Below, piece by piece: positions 1 to 11,400 of a stretch of 64,000 nucleotides of DNA (position 1 is its first letter; every line of letters begins with the position of its first letter). The notes under the pieces are model-generated. The model worked only from the letters and a program-made list of their open reading frames with translations. It made no database searches and was not told the origin of the DNA. The position numbers and the translations under genes were made by a program. Origin of the DNA: Isoetes taiwanensis (lineage: Eukaryota; Streptophyta; Lycopodiopsida; Isoetales; Isoetaceae); contig JAJEKV010000009.1 in assembly GCA_021234155.1 (NCBI GenBank), forward strand, positions 9,308,546 to 9,372,545. The letters are read 5' to 3'.

Positions 1-775
1 CAGTTTCGTAGTTGTGCAACTTGGTAAGTTCAATGCATTTTTTCTAAAAAATTACAATTCGCATAAATTCTTCATTGGACAAGTATACATTGTGTTGCCC
101 TACCACACAATAGTTTTTCGAGCTTCACTCCCCTTCTAGCATCGACCTTCAATGCTAAACTCGATACCGCACTCATTGATGGACCGTCTTTTGAATGGTT
201 TCTGATGCCATCAAAGACAAATAGGGTTCTTTTATCCTATTGTCTAATAGTGCAACTATTTTTGTTCACGTCAACAAAATTGCAACTATACTATAACTAT
301 AACTCCGTGGTTGGATATAATACAAGTAGTACACGGCTTGCACGTGGCTTTTCATGTCTATGTCTAATAACTCTTCAAGTTCTGTGGTTCAATGATTTGT
401 TAATGCACACCTTAACAAAATACATTATTAGCACTAGGCAAAAGAAACAGAAATGATAGACAACACAAGGAGAACAAATAATAAATATGTATAAACTCAT
501 ATTTTCCCATCAAAAACCACATGCTATTTTTTCGAGAGGTGATTACAATAGCCATCCACAATTTTAATTGATCCATGAAATATGAATGGAATGCTATATA
601 TTTTTAGAACATTTGCACGTCACAAACATTAGTTTGTCAAGGGCCATAGACCGACCATAGAACCCAATTCAAGAAGTGGAACGCATCAGGTGTATGCTCT
701 AGGCAGGTAGGCCACACATCAGAAAAATCAAATTTAAAAAACAGATATCAAACCATTTAGTCCTGTCGAGTTCAA

Positions 776-814
776 ATGGATCTAAAGCCCGGCAATGTCG
801 GGCACCATAACTAG
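776..814 (+). mobile_element. Helitron 3' terminus (plus orientation)
   Basis: A GC-rich hairpin (GCCCGGCA / TGTCGGGC, one mismatch) lies about 10 bases before a terminal CTAG at 811-814, which is followed by T. This is the standard Helitron 3' end: hairpin, short spacer, CTRR, inserted between A and T. It is the opposite orientation to the ends at 8435, 14080 and 40537 but the same hairpin family. The 5' end was not found; the element may start outside the window. Confidence 0.7.
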
Positions 815-908
815 TCTGAATAAGTCTAAGTTTTGTTGAATATGTCATAAAGATCTTTTTATGTTTCATTGTCATGTGGATTCATTTTAATTTTTTGTGT
901 TTGTTGTA

Positions 909-2538
909 GGTTTATGAAGCTGTATAAGAATTTGATGACAAACATGGTATTAAGCTTGGCAAAAAACCAGCCACTAAACTAGTTTACAAGACCACTGAGA
1001 TTTTCCAGAATTCTGGAAAAATATTTAAGGAATTCATTCCACACAACTATGAGGGTAAATGGCAGGCCATGCAATTTAAAGAATGTTTGGAAGCATTTCC
1101 AAAGGATGCAGTAGTTTCAGTGATTGATTTTGCTAAAAATTACACTTTAAAGATTCAGCAAGAGATTCAAAGTCTGCATTGGAGGAATGATCAGTGCACA
1201 ATTTTAGTGTATATCACATACAGACATGCCACCAAATTTGATGACCCTAAAGTGGATGAAGATGAGAGAAGAATCATCAAAGAAACTCACTTCTAATTTC
1301 AAATGATAGGGAACATGACACTTTGTTTATGCAATATTGTTTGAACAATCATGCAACATTCTTGTCCAGCAAACAACACAAGCACCACAGGTATATTGTC
1401 TGGTCTGATGAATGCTCCAGCCAGTGGCAAGGAAGAAATTATCATAGTAGTGGCATCCCAATAACTTGAAATTATTTTGTTTCTTATTATAGAAAAGGTA
1501 ATTTTTATTTTTCATTTAATTAGTGTTTATGATCATTTTCACTACAAAACTAATGGAGACACAGGTGAACATGATGGTGCTGGAGCTGTCATTAAGAGAG
1601 CCGTAACTTATGAGATGTTAAAACGAAATTCTGTGCCACTTAGAAATGCACATGATGTGGTGGTTTCTTGCATTAAACATTTCAGTGACAACACTACATT
1701 GGAAGGCAAGGACAGATACATGTATGCTGCTGAACTTCTAGATTTGCAGACATTCTAATTTGCTGAGCTTGTTAATGCTTATGTTTGACAGATATTTCTG
1801 GGAAATTGGCATAGGAGATGTTGATAGGAGTGAAAGGTATGATTGTGCAACTCTATCTGGCTCTAGCAAGTTTCATTCCATCAGGCCTACTCAAAGAACT
1901 GACCCTATTCAAGTGGCACATACGAACTTCACATGTTTCAGTCATAATTGTTGGTTAGAAAAGTATCAAAGTGTACCAACAAGGCCAAAATAGGCACGTG
2001 ATCATATTCAGAATTAAAACCTGTGGATGCTGGTTATGTTGAGGAAGTTGTTGAAGGGCCTATTTTTGAAGGAGATCATGAGTAAAAATCAGATATCATT
2101 GTTCTTGGAGACAACTTTGTTGTCAATGCTGAAACCAACAACAAGGAAAAAGTAGACTTTTATATTTTCAAATGCACTAGAACAAAGCATGTTATAGAAA
2201 AAGCATACAAGGATCCTTGGGGGCAAAAGTTTAGCAGGAATGAAGTAGTTGTTACTGAAAAATATTACAAGTTAATCAATGGTGACTTGTATGAATTGCT
2301 AGAACATGAGCCAGAGTGCAGTGTATATAACCATTTGGTTTTGGCTGTTAATTTTGATATGACGAGATTGAGGAACAACCTATTTGAGCTCCCTGAAAGT
2401 GCGCAAGGTCATATTATAGACACCTTGCATCAAAGCACATCCATTTATGCTCAAGAGCTTCAGGAGTCTAAAGGAAATGGGTTGAAAGGAAGGAAGAAAC
2501 CAAAAGCAAAAGCAACAAAAGGCAAATATTGTACTTGA
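909..2538 (+). pseudogene. Decayed DDE-like transposase of a plant transposon family
   Basis: A conserved protein can be read through frame changes and stops. The 5' edge at ~909 follows TTGTAG and looks like a splice acceptor. Segment 1 (to 1293) carries VISVIDF-type sequence (SVIDFAKNY, ~1120). Segment 2 (1296-1464, another frame) carries ISNDREHD and YIVWSDE. Segment 3 (1510-1757) carries HFHYKTNGDTGEHDGAG. Segment 4 (~1775-1993) has FFWEIGIGDVDRSERYDC-like sequence in part. Segment 5 (~2090-2538) is nearly intact and ends in a lysine-rich tail. The spaced D, D and E/D residues in SVIDFAKNY, VWSDE and GEHDGAG look like an RNase H-fold DDE triad; that reading is inference. At least two frameshifts and two stop codons (TAA near 924, TGA near 2083) make it non-functional. 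I recognise the protein type from transposon-related plant hypotheticals but cannot name the superfamily. Confidence 0.6.
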
Positions 2539-2539
2539 T

Positions 2540-3050
2540 TCATACTGTAAACATTGTAAATAGATATTCATTTCATATGTATATGGTTGTGAATACATTT
2601 TCAATTCACATTGATTCGAATTCATATGTAATCAATTCATATATGATGTAGTGAAAGGAAAGATTCATACAAAAATTGATTCATTGTAAAGATTGTGAAT
2701 AGGTTGTTTCATATAATGTTTCATACATTGATTTCTATAATGATTGTAGTGAAAAGAATTGATTGTTGCAGATCATATTGTTATGTTTGGAAACACTATT
2801 TGAGTTTAGAAACATGAAGTGAATAGGGACAAAACAAAGGCAAACAAATTAAACTTAACCAAACAAAGATTACAAAGATTAAGAAAAAGTCGTGATTGTA
2901 TTGATTCAGAAAATTGTGACAGAAAACATGTCAATACTAGAACACAAAATTATGTTGCATGTATACCTTTTCTACTTTATATTAAAAAAAGAGCAAGACT
3001 GCTACTTGCTATTAAACTGCTGGTTCTGTTATAGATAGACTGTTGAAAGA
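2540..3050. other. AT-rich spacer between two convergent pseudogenes
   Basis: The stretch is AT-rich with imperfect short repeats around TTCATA and GATTGTA. It separates the 3' ends of the plus-strand transposase relic and the minus-strand relic. The 71-codon ORF at 2819 shows no domain. No RNA gene was seen. Confidence 0.5.
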
Positions 3051-3054
3051 GTGC

Positions 3055-5095
3055 TACTGAATTCCAAAAAGTCTAGCCTTTTTAAATGCAAAATAATCAT
3101 CCTCTAGGGTACCACTTGGAAGATTTTCTTCTTCAAAACTTGCTCCATAATCCAAGGCTACCCCTGCTAGAACTTCATCAATTTGATTGGTAGCTAGTTT
3201 TTGTTCAGCAAGCACCTCTCAACACCCTTTTTTCTACTATTTCTCTAGCATTTAGTTCTGCTTCAGCATCCTGATCTTCTGTATGGTGATCTTCAAGCTC
3301 CTTCTTCTTTGCATCCTCTGTTGATGCTTTTGCAGTAATCTTTGCCACATTTCCTGCGAACATTAAACATTAAAGTGAACAAGAATTCAACATTAACTAC
3401 AAACATGTTAAACATTAAATAATACTCGGACTTGCACTCAAAATTACCAGTTTTCTTGAGTGCTCCAGGTTTGTTTCTTGCTGACTGTCCAGTGCTACCA
3501 GGAGTCTTCTTGTCTGCAAGAATAATTGAAAGTTATTGTAACTTGAAGAAAAGTTACAATACTAAATCAACTGGTGTATCTTTTGTGGGAGACATATGAG
3601 CAAATTTAACAGGACTTAACTTGTCAATATCTATAACTGTTGCAAAGAGAATTGAGATTACCACCAAACAAAAATAGTGAAACATTAGAAGATATAATTA
3701 GTGAACAATAATACTTACTTGATACATCTATCTTGTCCTTCTTTGTGCTGGCCCTTGTCTTCCTTTTCTTAATTTTTTGCAGTCCTTTCAGCTTTGAAAT
3801 CACTACTTGCAGGTTTATTGTATAAAGTTGTGCTGCTATCAAGTTCCTTCCTTCCTTCCTTCTGCTACTTAACTTTCTTATCTTCAGCACTATCAGCTAT
3901 TTCAGTTTCTTCTTCATATTCATAATTAGAGTCTTCTTTATTAATAACTGTGTATTCTTTGAATCCCAGTTCCTGCAAAATACTGCTTGGAACTTTCTCT
4001 CCACAATAGGGAACCACACAGTGCATAGTTTTCAGCACAATAGAGAAGCAAAAGACATGGTATTTATGTCCATATTTGTTTATTTTAACAAACAGGCCAT
4101 AATCTTCACGAAAATAAAGGCCACATGCCTGACATACATCACTAGTTAGTAAAGGCAAAGTACAAATACCCATACCCAACTCCGTCCGAGATTTGGTATT
4201 CTCACTATCTTGCTGTGTGGCTGAAATATGCTTAGCCTTTGCATGCCACTTCGTCATTGCTAGTTCAAAGGATGCTATTTCATCCTTCAATTTAGAAATT
4301 TCAGCACGAATGTCTTCTTCCCTTTTAGAATCTATCTGCATAACTGCTGTTTCCAAGAGTTCTCACATAACTTCTTCATCATTCTTTAGTTTTGCAATAG
4401 TGCCACTTCCTATGGAAAATCACGTTCAAGGTCTTCTCTGGCCTTTTGTTTGAACTGTATACTCTTGTATATAGCTTTACAAGCTATGTCTGCACCAGCA
4501 ACAACACCTTCTTTCCTCAATAAAAATTCTTGTTTTGATAATAGCAGCTTCTGTCTTCATTTCAGCAAGCTTACTCAAGTGATCCAAAATAGCATTGCTA
4601 TTCAAGTAGTAAGTGTTGCTCTCCCCCTTAGATATCTGGTGCTCATATGTCCGAAATGCTTCTGCAGCAAAACTAGCCCAATTGACTTTGAGATGCTCAG
4701 GATTTGCCAAAGCTCGTTGTGTATTACTCCAAGCAAAGGCTCGAGCAAATGTGACCCTAACCTCATTGTTGGTAGGCTTAGTTTTTTGATAAATTCTTTC
4801 TAGCAGATCATGCAGCAGAGTGGTAAACTGGGACCGAATAAATTTCAAGTTTATCTTTCCTTTTTGAAGAGGGCGCTACCAGACATCAAGAAATTCTCGG
4901 TCGGAAACATCCTTGACCTTCAATTCCTTCGGTTTCTTCCCCTCATTACACAAGCCTCTGTTTGTGTGAAATTCATACTTAGTTCTTGCAAAAAGAAAAT
5001 CCTATAAACATAAAACAGATTTTTTTTAGTTGAATTTGAATAAGAGTGAAAAGCATGACTTCTTGAAGGAAACTTACCTCACCGGAGTTGATCCC
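3055..5095 (-). pseudogene. Multi-exon pseudogene: coiled coil plus Cys/His-rich domain, convergent to the transposase relic
   Basis: Reading on the minus strand, a 5' exon ends at about 5078 (...INSGE then GTAAGT) and is followed by an exon from 5000 (DFLFARTKYEFHT...). The latter runs through KDVSDREFLDVW, an in-frame TAG near 4876, and RPLQKGKINLKFIRSQ to about 4480. A frameshift near 4500 leads into CKAIYKSIQFKQKAREDLERD, with two more stops, and then into an open frame at 4356-3865. That segment is a coiled coil (ISKLKDEIASFELAM) followed by a Cys/His cluster (CQAC, GHKYHVFC, HCVVPYC) resembling a RING/PHD-type zinc site. Acidic and lysine-rich downstream exons (3480-3850, 3060-3340) show splice-like borders. 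Function unknown. It ends tail to tail with the transposase relic, so it may be the second gene of the same element. Its 5' exon runs straight into the repeat at 5093. Confidence 0.5.
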
Positions 5096-5497
5096 ATCGA
5101 TCCGAGACATCGGATCGCCATTCTAGAATGGGGCGAGCATGCATGTCTTGCATGCATGCATGCAGCGCATGCCCTTTCTGGTTGGGAGTTCGCTATTTTA
5201 GGCGCGGTTCTACATGAACGTCTCATCGGCGCTTCCTCTTCTCTCTCAGCAGTACCTTCTTCTCTTTTCTTTGATTCCAGGCAGGGGAGGGGCTTCTCCC
5301 TGCTTGGTTTGGCCAATTTGGCGTTTCTTTCATGCTGTGGCATATCCTTTCTCGGCCTTGGCTCTTCTTTAGCCTTTATCCTGTGACCTTCGTCCTCGAT
5401 TCCAGTTTGTTAAGGAAGTCCTTTGGTATTCGGGCGGTTTGTTGGTTTCATGCGAGCCTCATTCTAGAATCCCATCGATTCGAGACATCGGATCGCC
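5093..5497. repeat. 27 bp linker repeat (X) flanking the first TIR element
   Basis: A 27-base sequence, cccatcgatYcgagacatcg plus ggatcgcc-type end, occurs at 5093-5119 and again at 5471-5497 with one base changed. It lies exactly on either side of element E1 (5120-5470), and the second copy abuts element E2. It is too long for a normal transposase target duplication, so a tandem duplication of linker plus element is the simpler reading. Confidence 0.7.
5120..5470. mobile_element. Terminal-inverted-repeat element E1 (351 bp)
   Basis: The left end reads ATTCTAGAATGGGGCGAGCA and the right end is its near reverse complement (TGCGAGCCTCATTCTAGAAT), giving inverted ends of about 20 bp. The first 162 bases are ~96% identical to the start of E2 at 5498. 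The interior is rich in pyrimidines and in GCATGCAT repeats. There is no transposase ORF, so it is a MITE-like non-autonomous element. Confidence 0.65.
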
Positions 5498-6181
5498 ATT
5501 CTAGAATGGGGCGAGCATGCATGTCTTGCATGCATGCATACGGCGCATGCCCTTTCTGGTTGGGAGTTCGCTATTTTAGGCGCGGTTCTACATCAACGTC
5601 TCATCGGCGTGTCCTCTTCTCTCTCAGCAGTACCTTCTTCTCTTTTCTTTGAACCCACCCTCCCCCCCTTCTTTGTTTATTGTATTTGTCGCCTGCGTGA
5701 CCAGCCCCTCTATTTGACGAGGTTTTTTGTTTTATTATCGCGTGGCACGCGTGATCAGCCCCTCCACGCTGGGAGGTTTGTTTTGTCACGTTTTTTTTGT
5801 GTTGGTGATGTGCAGGTACAAGTTGGCGAGCGGCATCTGTTTCGACTTCTCCATTCGTGGGTTTTGGGAGCGATTTCTCTGCCTTACGTTTGTCCAAGCC
5901 CCTTGCCGAAGGCTTATCACTAGGGTTTTTCCTCGAAAACCCGAAAGGGCGGGGTTTTTTAATCCCGGTGATAAGCTTTCGGCAGGTACACCAGCCCAAC
6001 ATCTATTAGCATTGTATTTTATGGGGTCCAAATGATATAATTGGATATTCCCTTTATTTTTTCATGGGTAGTTCGCATATGTGCGGCTACCCACCTATCC
6101 ACCATTGTAGAAAATCTGCTGAGATGAATGAGAAGCCTAGTCTGGCGGTTTGTTGGTTTCATGCGAGCCCCATTCTAGAAT
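5498..6181. mobile_element. Terminal-inverted-repeat element E2 (684 bp), carrying a LINE-type structured tail
   Basis: The same inverted ends as E1 (ATTCTAGAATGGGGCGAGCA at left, TGCGAGCCCCATTCTAGAAT at right). The first ~160 bases and the last ~45 bases match E1; the middle differs. At 5903-5985 it holds a hairpin with a GGTTTTTCC / GGGGTTTTTTAATCCC core also seen at LINE 3' ends at 14400, 27590 and 34890. No coding capacity. Confidence 0.65.
5903..5985 (+). repeat. Structured LINE-tail motif, copy a
   Basis: An outer stem of about 16 bp (GCCGAAGGCTTATCAC with GTGATAAGCTTTCGGC, one mismatch) encloses an inner hairpin (GGGTTTT / AAAACCC) and the invariant segment GGGGTTTTTTAATCCC. The same core occurs in the LINE 3' regions elsewhere in the window but with a different outer stem. 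Confidence 0.7.
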
Positions 6182-6865
6182 TGCCATAGCTAGTTGCTGG
6201 AGTTCGTGAGTGTTGCAGAATAAGATCAAGCATTCAAAATTGAAATTATTTCGAACATCAATTATGCCTGCGAAAACTTTTCGCGCGTAGGCTTGCAAAC
6301 CTGCAAAACATCGAAGGGCGTCCTTCAAAAATGATGAAGGGCGTCCTTCACGTCACGAGAAAGTGCTGAAAAAAAGGTGTTGAGCCAGTGCTGGAGCGTC
6401 GTGAAATTGAGTAGGTCAAAAGAAAAAGGCACCCAAAGGTAACATTGCAACTTAACAAAAGTCCAATATCCGAATGTCTTCAATCCTTCAAAAGCATCTC
6501 TAAAAGTTTTCCAAGGAAAAGAAATACTAAAAAATTCTAACATCGTTTTCTCTTCAACCATTGGGTGGCAAGTCCCTTCCAGGTCAGTGGCACCCTCGCT
6601 TTTCTGCCTGGTATGGTGCTCTATTCCCTCTCCACAACTTCTCTCAAATAATCTACATTGATCATATGGTGCCGCCTTTTCTAGGTCAGTCACATCCATG
6701 ATGCCATCTATAACTCAAAATAAAAAATAAAAGACACGTTCAACTTCTATCAATATCAAGGGGGTCCAGAGGGATTTGATATACATATAATTCCTGAAAC
6801 CATAAACCATATCGCTAAAATAATTGAATGGGTTGTTATAAAAAAGAAAATGTTTTAAGATAAGA
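6182..6865. other. Non-genic stretch with one anonymous open frame
   Basis: A minus-strand open frame of 124 codons at 6325-6699 (with a shifted continuation to 6137) has no recognisable motif or splice context. It may be a fragment of an old element. Nothing else stands out. Confidence 0.35.
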
Positions 6866-6867
6866 AA

Positions 6868-6955
6868 TAATCATGTTAACTCATTGGTTAGATTGAAAAA
6901 TAGTCTTATTAGGACATTGAGTCATTTTGGTAGAGGTTCGAGCCCCCGTATTTCA
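6868..6955 (+). repeat. tRNA-derived SINE head
   Basis: An A-box-like block (TTAACTCATTGGTTAGA, ~6875-6892) and a strong B-box (GGTTCGAGCCCC, 6935-6946) are spaced as in a tRNA gene, about 45 bases apart. The acceptor and anticodon stems do not fold, so this is a tRNA-derived SINE rather than a tRNA gene. Confidence 0.55.
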
Positions 6956-7559
6956 TATTCTAAAACCTTAGGCAAATCCATATAGAGGCTCGATATTCCA
7001 TCTAAACCTTAGGCAAACTCGTATTTGACATCTCCAAATCATAGGTGTCCCTAATCATAAATGATCATAAGCGAAACGAGAGGTGCTCAGATGCTCCAAC
7101 ATATGGTCTGGGCTGTAGGATCGACGAATCTGATGACTATGATAGTCTGGAGTGCACCTTGTTTAGACTATGTAGCAAATATTGAATAACTTAAATATTA
7201 GACTTCGTAAATTGCAAAATCAAAATATCGACCATTGTTTCTTGATCTTCGTACTTGACTTGGAAATCTCCAATATTAATAACTGAACTTTAAATAACCT
7301 TGAGTAACACATTCTTCAAACAATAGATAATGGTTTCAATATCATTTGGTCTTGTAAGATTTTGGGGCTTCAATAACTTCTTGTAATAATTGAACTTTAG
7401 ATAACCTTGAGAGTAACACGGTCTTCAAACAATAGATAATGGCTTCAACATCATTTGGCCTTCAAAGATTTTGGGGCTTCAATAACTTGTTGAATACATG
7501 ACTCTTGAAATGGCCTGAATATCCATGATATTAGAAACAAAAAAAAAAAACAAACGGAC

Positions 7560-7632
7560 GAAGATGGATTCAAACTCAACACCTCCCTAGTTAAAAGCCA
7601 ATGCTCTAACCATTCAATCAACGAACTCAAGT
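7560..7632 (-). repeat. tRNA-Lys-like SINE head (minus strand)
   Basis: On the minus strand the sequence reads TTGATTGAATGGTTAGAGC, then a CTTTTAA anticodon loop (anticodon TTT), then GAGTTTGAATCC as B-box. The T-stem is unpaired, so it is not a working tRNA. A run of 12 T follows about 20 bases downstream on the same strand and could act as a Pol III stop. A SINE head or tRNA pseudogene is likely. Confidence 0.55.
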
Positions 7633-8434
7633 TTATTAAAACCATCAAAAAATTAAATTATAGTCTTCTATTTCATTTTTTACTCTCTCTTTTCTTTTCA
7701 TCGCAGTTACAGTGCGGCAGTTAGGGCTTCGGATTTTGTATTACAGGATCGACAACAAAGACGGCGAGATGGGTTGGAGCTTGGAGGCATGGCTACTAAT
7801 TGGCCAGGCCGATTTGGGCGAAAAATGACTATGGAAAATGCTACAGACTGGAGGAAGGAAGATGGCATGAGTTTATTTGCAGATCTTAGTTGCACAACAT
7901 ACAGATGGCGAGGAGCAGGCACTCTTGATCAGTTTTTCCCATGTTTTTCTTCAATGTGATGTTTGCAGATCTTCATGGACATAGTGTAAGCATGGCTTTT
8001 GTTCAGAGCAGAAGTATTCAGAGCATGGCACGTATTTAATAGGATTGGTGGGCTGGCTATTTGCTGTCTCTTCTGATTCATTTCAAAAAGTATCTCCTTT
8101 TTGCGGGTAGATGCAATTCCTGAGGCATAGAACAAGTATGAATAGACAAACTGGTTTTCCCCCTTTCATATTTTCTTCTTCTGTTCAAAGTCATCTAGCA
8201 AGGTGTTTTCTCTAAATATGACAGAATTATCATTGTTTAAATGCAGAGCTACCTAATTATCTTATCTTGCTGGCCAGGCAAACAAGAATAGAAGCAACCA
8301 ATTTCGTACCTCTGCAATAGGCTTCAGATTTACAGATTCCTTGGTAAAATGACCATCGTGTTTCGCTTTGACAAACCTCTGATATATCCACCATTGTTTG
8401 AACACATTTTTCTAGAGTTGCACTTCAAATGATA
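7633..8434. other. Non-genic stretch before the Helitron pair
   Basis: The stretch holds only short open frames (60-71 codons) with no domain. A short pyrimidine-rich run lies at 7672-7700. No repeat ends were recognised apart from the Helitron edge at its right side. Confidence 0.3.
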
Positions 8435-11400
8435 CTAGTAAACGTGTGCCCGGCGTTGCCGGGCTAATGTCCTGGCATGTGTTTTTACTCGGCCTTTAAC
8501 GTCCCTTACATAGAATCATATTTCCGGGTTTGCTTTCAGAAAGGGCGAGCACGCTGACATAATCATTCTTGGTTTGTTAGCTCTGTTAAAACACCGTATC
8601 CAGGATGCCAACCCTTTGTTGGCCCTGCACATATATTATTGATACTTTTAGATGCAAACTTCATTGGCAGCATATAAAAACCTTATCTAAGGACCACCTA
8701 GCCAAAGCATGTCATAAACTAATACCAAATTTAGAGGGCCTTCTAGCTAACGCAGGCCATAAACCAATAGATTACTTTTTAGAATTAAAATTCCATCTTT
8801 TCTCTCACATGGTATGACTCCATACTATATGCTAGTATGCAAACGTCACAGCCTTTCTGTAACAGATTCTCAATTTATCCAAATCATGTACATTTCAACA
8901 AATCATCTCTAAAAAAGATGCTGACAAATCTATGTTTTGTTTCATAAAAGTAGAAGGATTTTGTTTAGGAAGACAAAGGGAGTGCAATATGGTATCTAAT
9001 ATGGACATAAAGAATGGCATGCAATACATGTAACAATTGCCAATATGAGCAATCAACTGGTCCACATTTGCTGATATATAACAGTGGAGTTGCTGATTTG
9101 TGCCTAAGACATGCATTATCATTACGTATACAATAAAAAGCCAAACAACAACCTGTCAACTTTGCTGCGTGTTTCTTAGTCTCTTATTCTGCTGAACAAT
9201 AAAAGGATAAATTGCCATTCTTTGAATATTAGCTACTCAGGTCCCTTTCTCCAAATCTGCACATGCAAAGCACAATTATATTATAGTACATGTAAAACAA
9301 TGACGAATAGTCTAAGATATAATCAAAAACAATAACAAATCCTTGTTGAGCAATAATAAGTATAGATGTTAACAGCACAATCCTTTTAAATCCAAACATG
9401 TAATCTCAGAATTTTTTGAATCTAAGCACATACGTAGGAAAAGCCCATAATGCTCATTTGCCTTTTCTGAAGTCGATAGACTGTCAGCTTGCAACTAAAC
9501 TCCATATAGTGGCTTTGGCTACCTCCTCCACATGGCTCTTGATCATGAAAGGAAGGGAGCATGAATCACATCACGTCAGTTCTATTTACAACAGTTAGAA
9601 GTTAAAAGCTGGATCACAACATTATAACTATAAATAAACGAAAATAACTGTGATAGAATGGAAGCGACCATAAAATTAAAAATAGTAACCTAAATTCATT
9701 AAGCGCAGAATTACCAATGGCATAAGGGATGTACCTCATTTTGCTCAGTTTCTCTTTTGCTCTTGCAGCGGATAAAAAATGTGTCAGCATTTCTTCATGT
9801 GATCCAGTTTGATTTCGCACAGATTGTTGACGTCTGACCTTCACATATTATTGAAGTTCAATAATTATTGAAGGAACAATTGGAAGATCACAAAACGTTG
9901 TAGTAATGAAAAAAAAAAAACAGAGGACTTTTCTAAGAATCTGATTAAGCTTTACTGCATACTATGCTTTAGAATAGAACAAAATCATTGGTGGGATGAT
10001 ATACCAGGTTGTGTCTTTAGAGCAGGCACTATTGCCTGCTCATGCATCCATAAAGTCATCTTGCAAATTGCATTAACGAACAACTTCTCAAATAATGTAG
10101 ATAATAATGGCGGAAAGAGAACCACAACATGCTTTGTCTTCTTGCTTGCTTTCAGAAGAGCTCATGCATCATGCCCGAAATGTTAACCTTAGATTCGCTA
10201 GAACCTATTCTAGCAATGTCAAAATTTTAAGAATAGATTGTTTTATAAGAATCAACGCATGGAAAAAACGTCAAAGCAAGGGCTTACCTAGTGAGGGGCC
10301 GATTCAGACCTGCTACTGTGAGTTAGCAAAATGTTAACCTGCAAATATCTAAAAAAGTTAGCAACACCAACAGCATAAATAATATTCCAAAAGTCCTATC
10401 TGGTGCCCAACTTAAGAGAAGTGGAAAGACAAATAGAAAGGTGAGACGGTATCTAAGAAGAGAATTACAAAAGACCTGGAAAGGAACACTGCCTCCGCAA
10501 TAAACTTGAAGTTTACAGACAAAAAATGGATGAATTTCCTACCCAAATCAAATGCCCTTGACATATATAGCAATGAATATGAACTCAGAAAGGGCAATAA
10601 TAGAGCATTAAAATACGACAGATTCATCCATGAAAGAGCTCATCCACTTGACCAGGCACAACAGCAAGAGCACGAACAGAATCCAAATATGCCACAGATT
10701 GCTGCAGGAACTCTTACACTTCCCTAGTATGAAGAGCATTTGCTTTATGGGCAGCTCAAAAATGATGAATTTAGAAAGAGTCAAGGGTTAGTACTGAAGA
10801 CTTTATAATCCAGAATAAAGGACAATCACCCAAAGGCTGGCAACTTTCAGATTACCTCTAAGCATAATTATGAGTTTCCAGGATTAGCCCAGAGGCATCA
10901 AGGAAGTTGGTGCTTCTCAATTCCAAAATATACTTTATAACGATAACAGAGGCCTTAAGATTAGGTGGATTAAGATATAGAAGGCATGCTGGAGCTCTCA
11001 TATTCTTTGCGTAAAAAATACTCTGAATGCCATAGCTAGAGTTTCAGGCCCTTCGTATCCAAAGAAATTCAAGGTTAAAAGTTTCAAAAGCTTCAGTTTG
11101 CAGAATTATTTTAGAGGTCCGATTTCAAAATCAAAAGCATAAGCTGACTCACCTGCTTCAAATGAATGATCCGATAGCTGCTTCAAATGAATGATTCAAC
11201 CTGCAAAATGCAAGAGTTAAAGCAAATGATGTATCAAGCACTGTAAAACCAGATAAAAGCAGAGGATGAAAAACAAAGCTCACTATGGATAGTGTACACA
11301 GATTACCAATATCTCCAACGCACCCTTCAGATTACCAATAATGTAGAATAACAGTGTTCTTGTTTGCGCCACTATATCCATCTCCACGTATACAAATATA

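Noticed and set aside
5093-5650. The 185 bp direct duplication as a pair of LTRs
   Set aside because: The copies lack TG...CA ends and a primer-binding site, and their starts coincide with inverted terminal repeats of two elements.
7560-7632. Functional tRNA-Lys gene
   Set aside because: The A-box, B-box and TTT anticodon are recognisable, but the T-stem has only one pair and the acceptor does not close.
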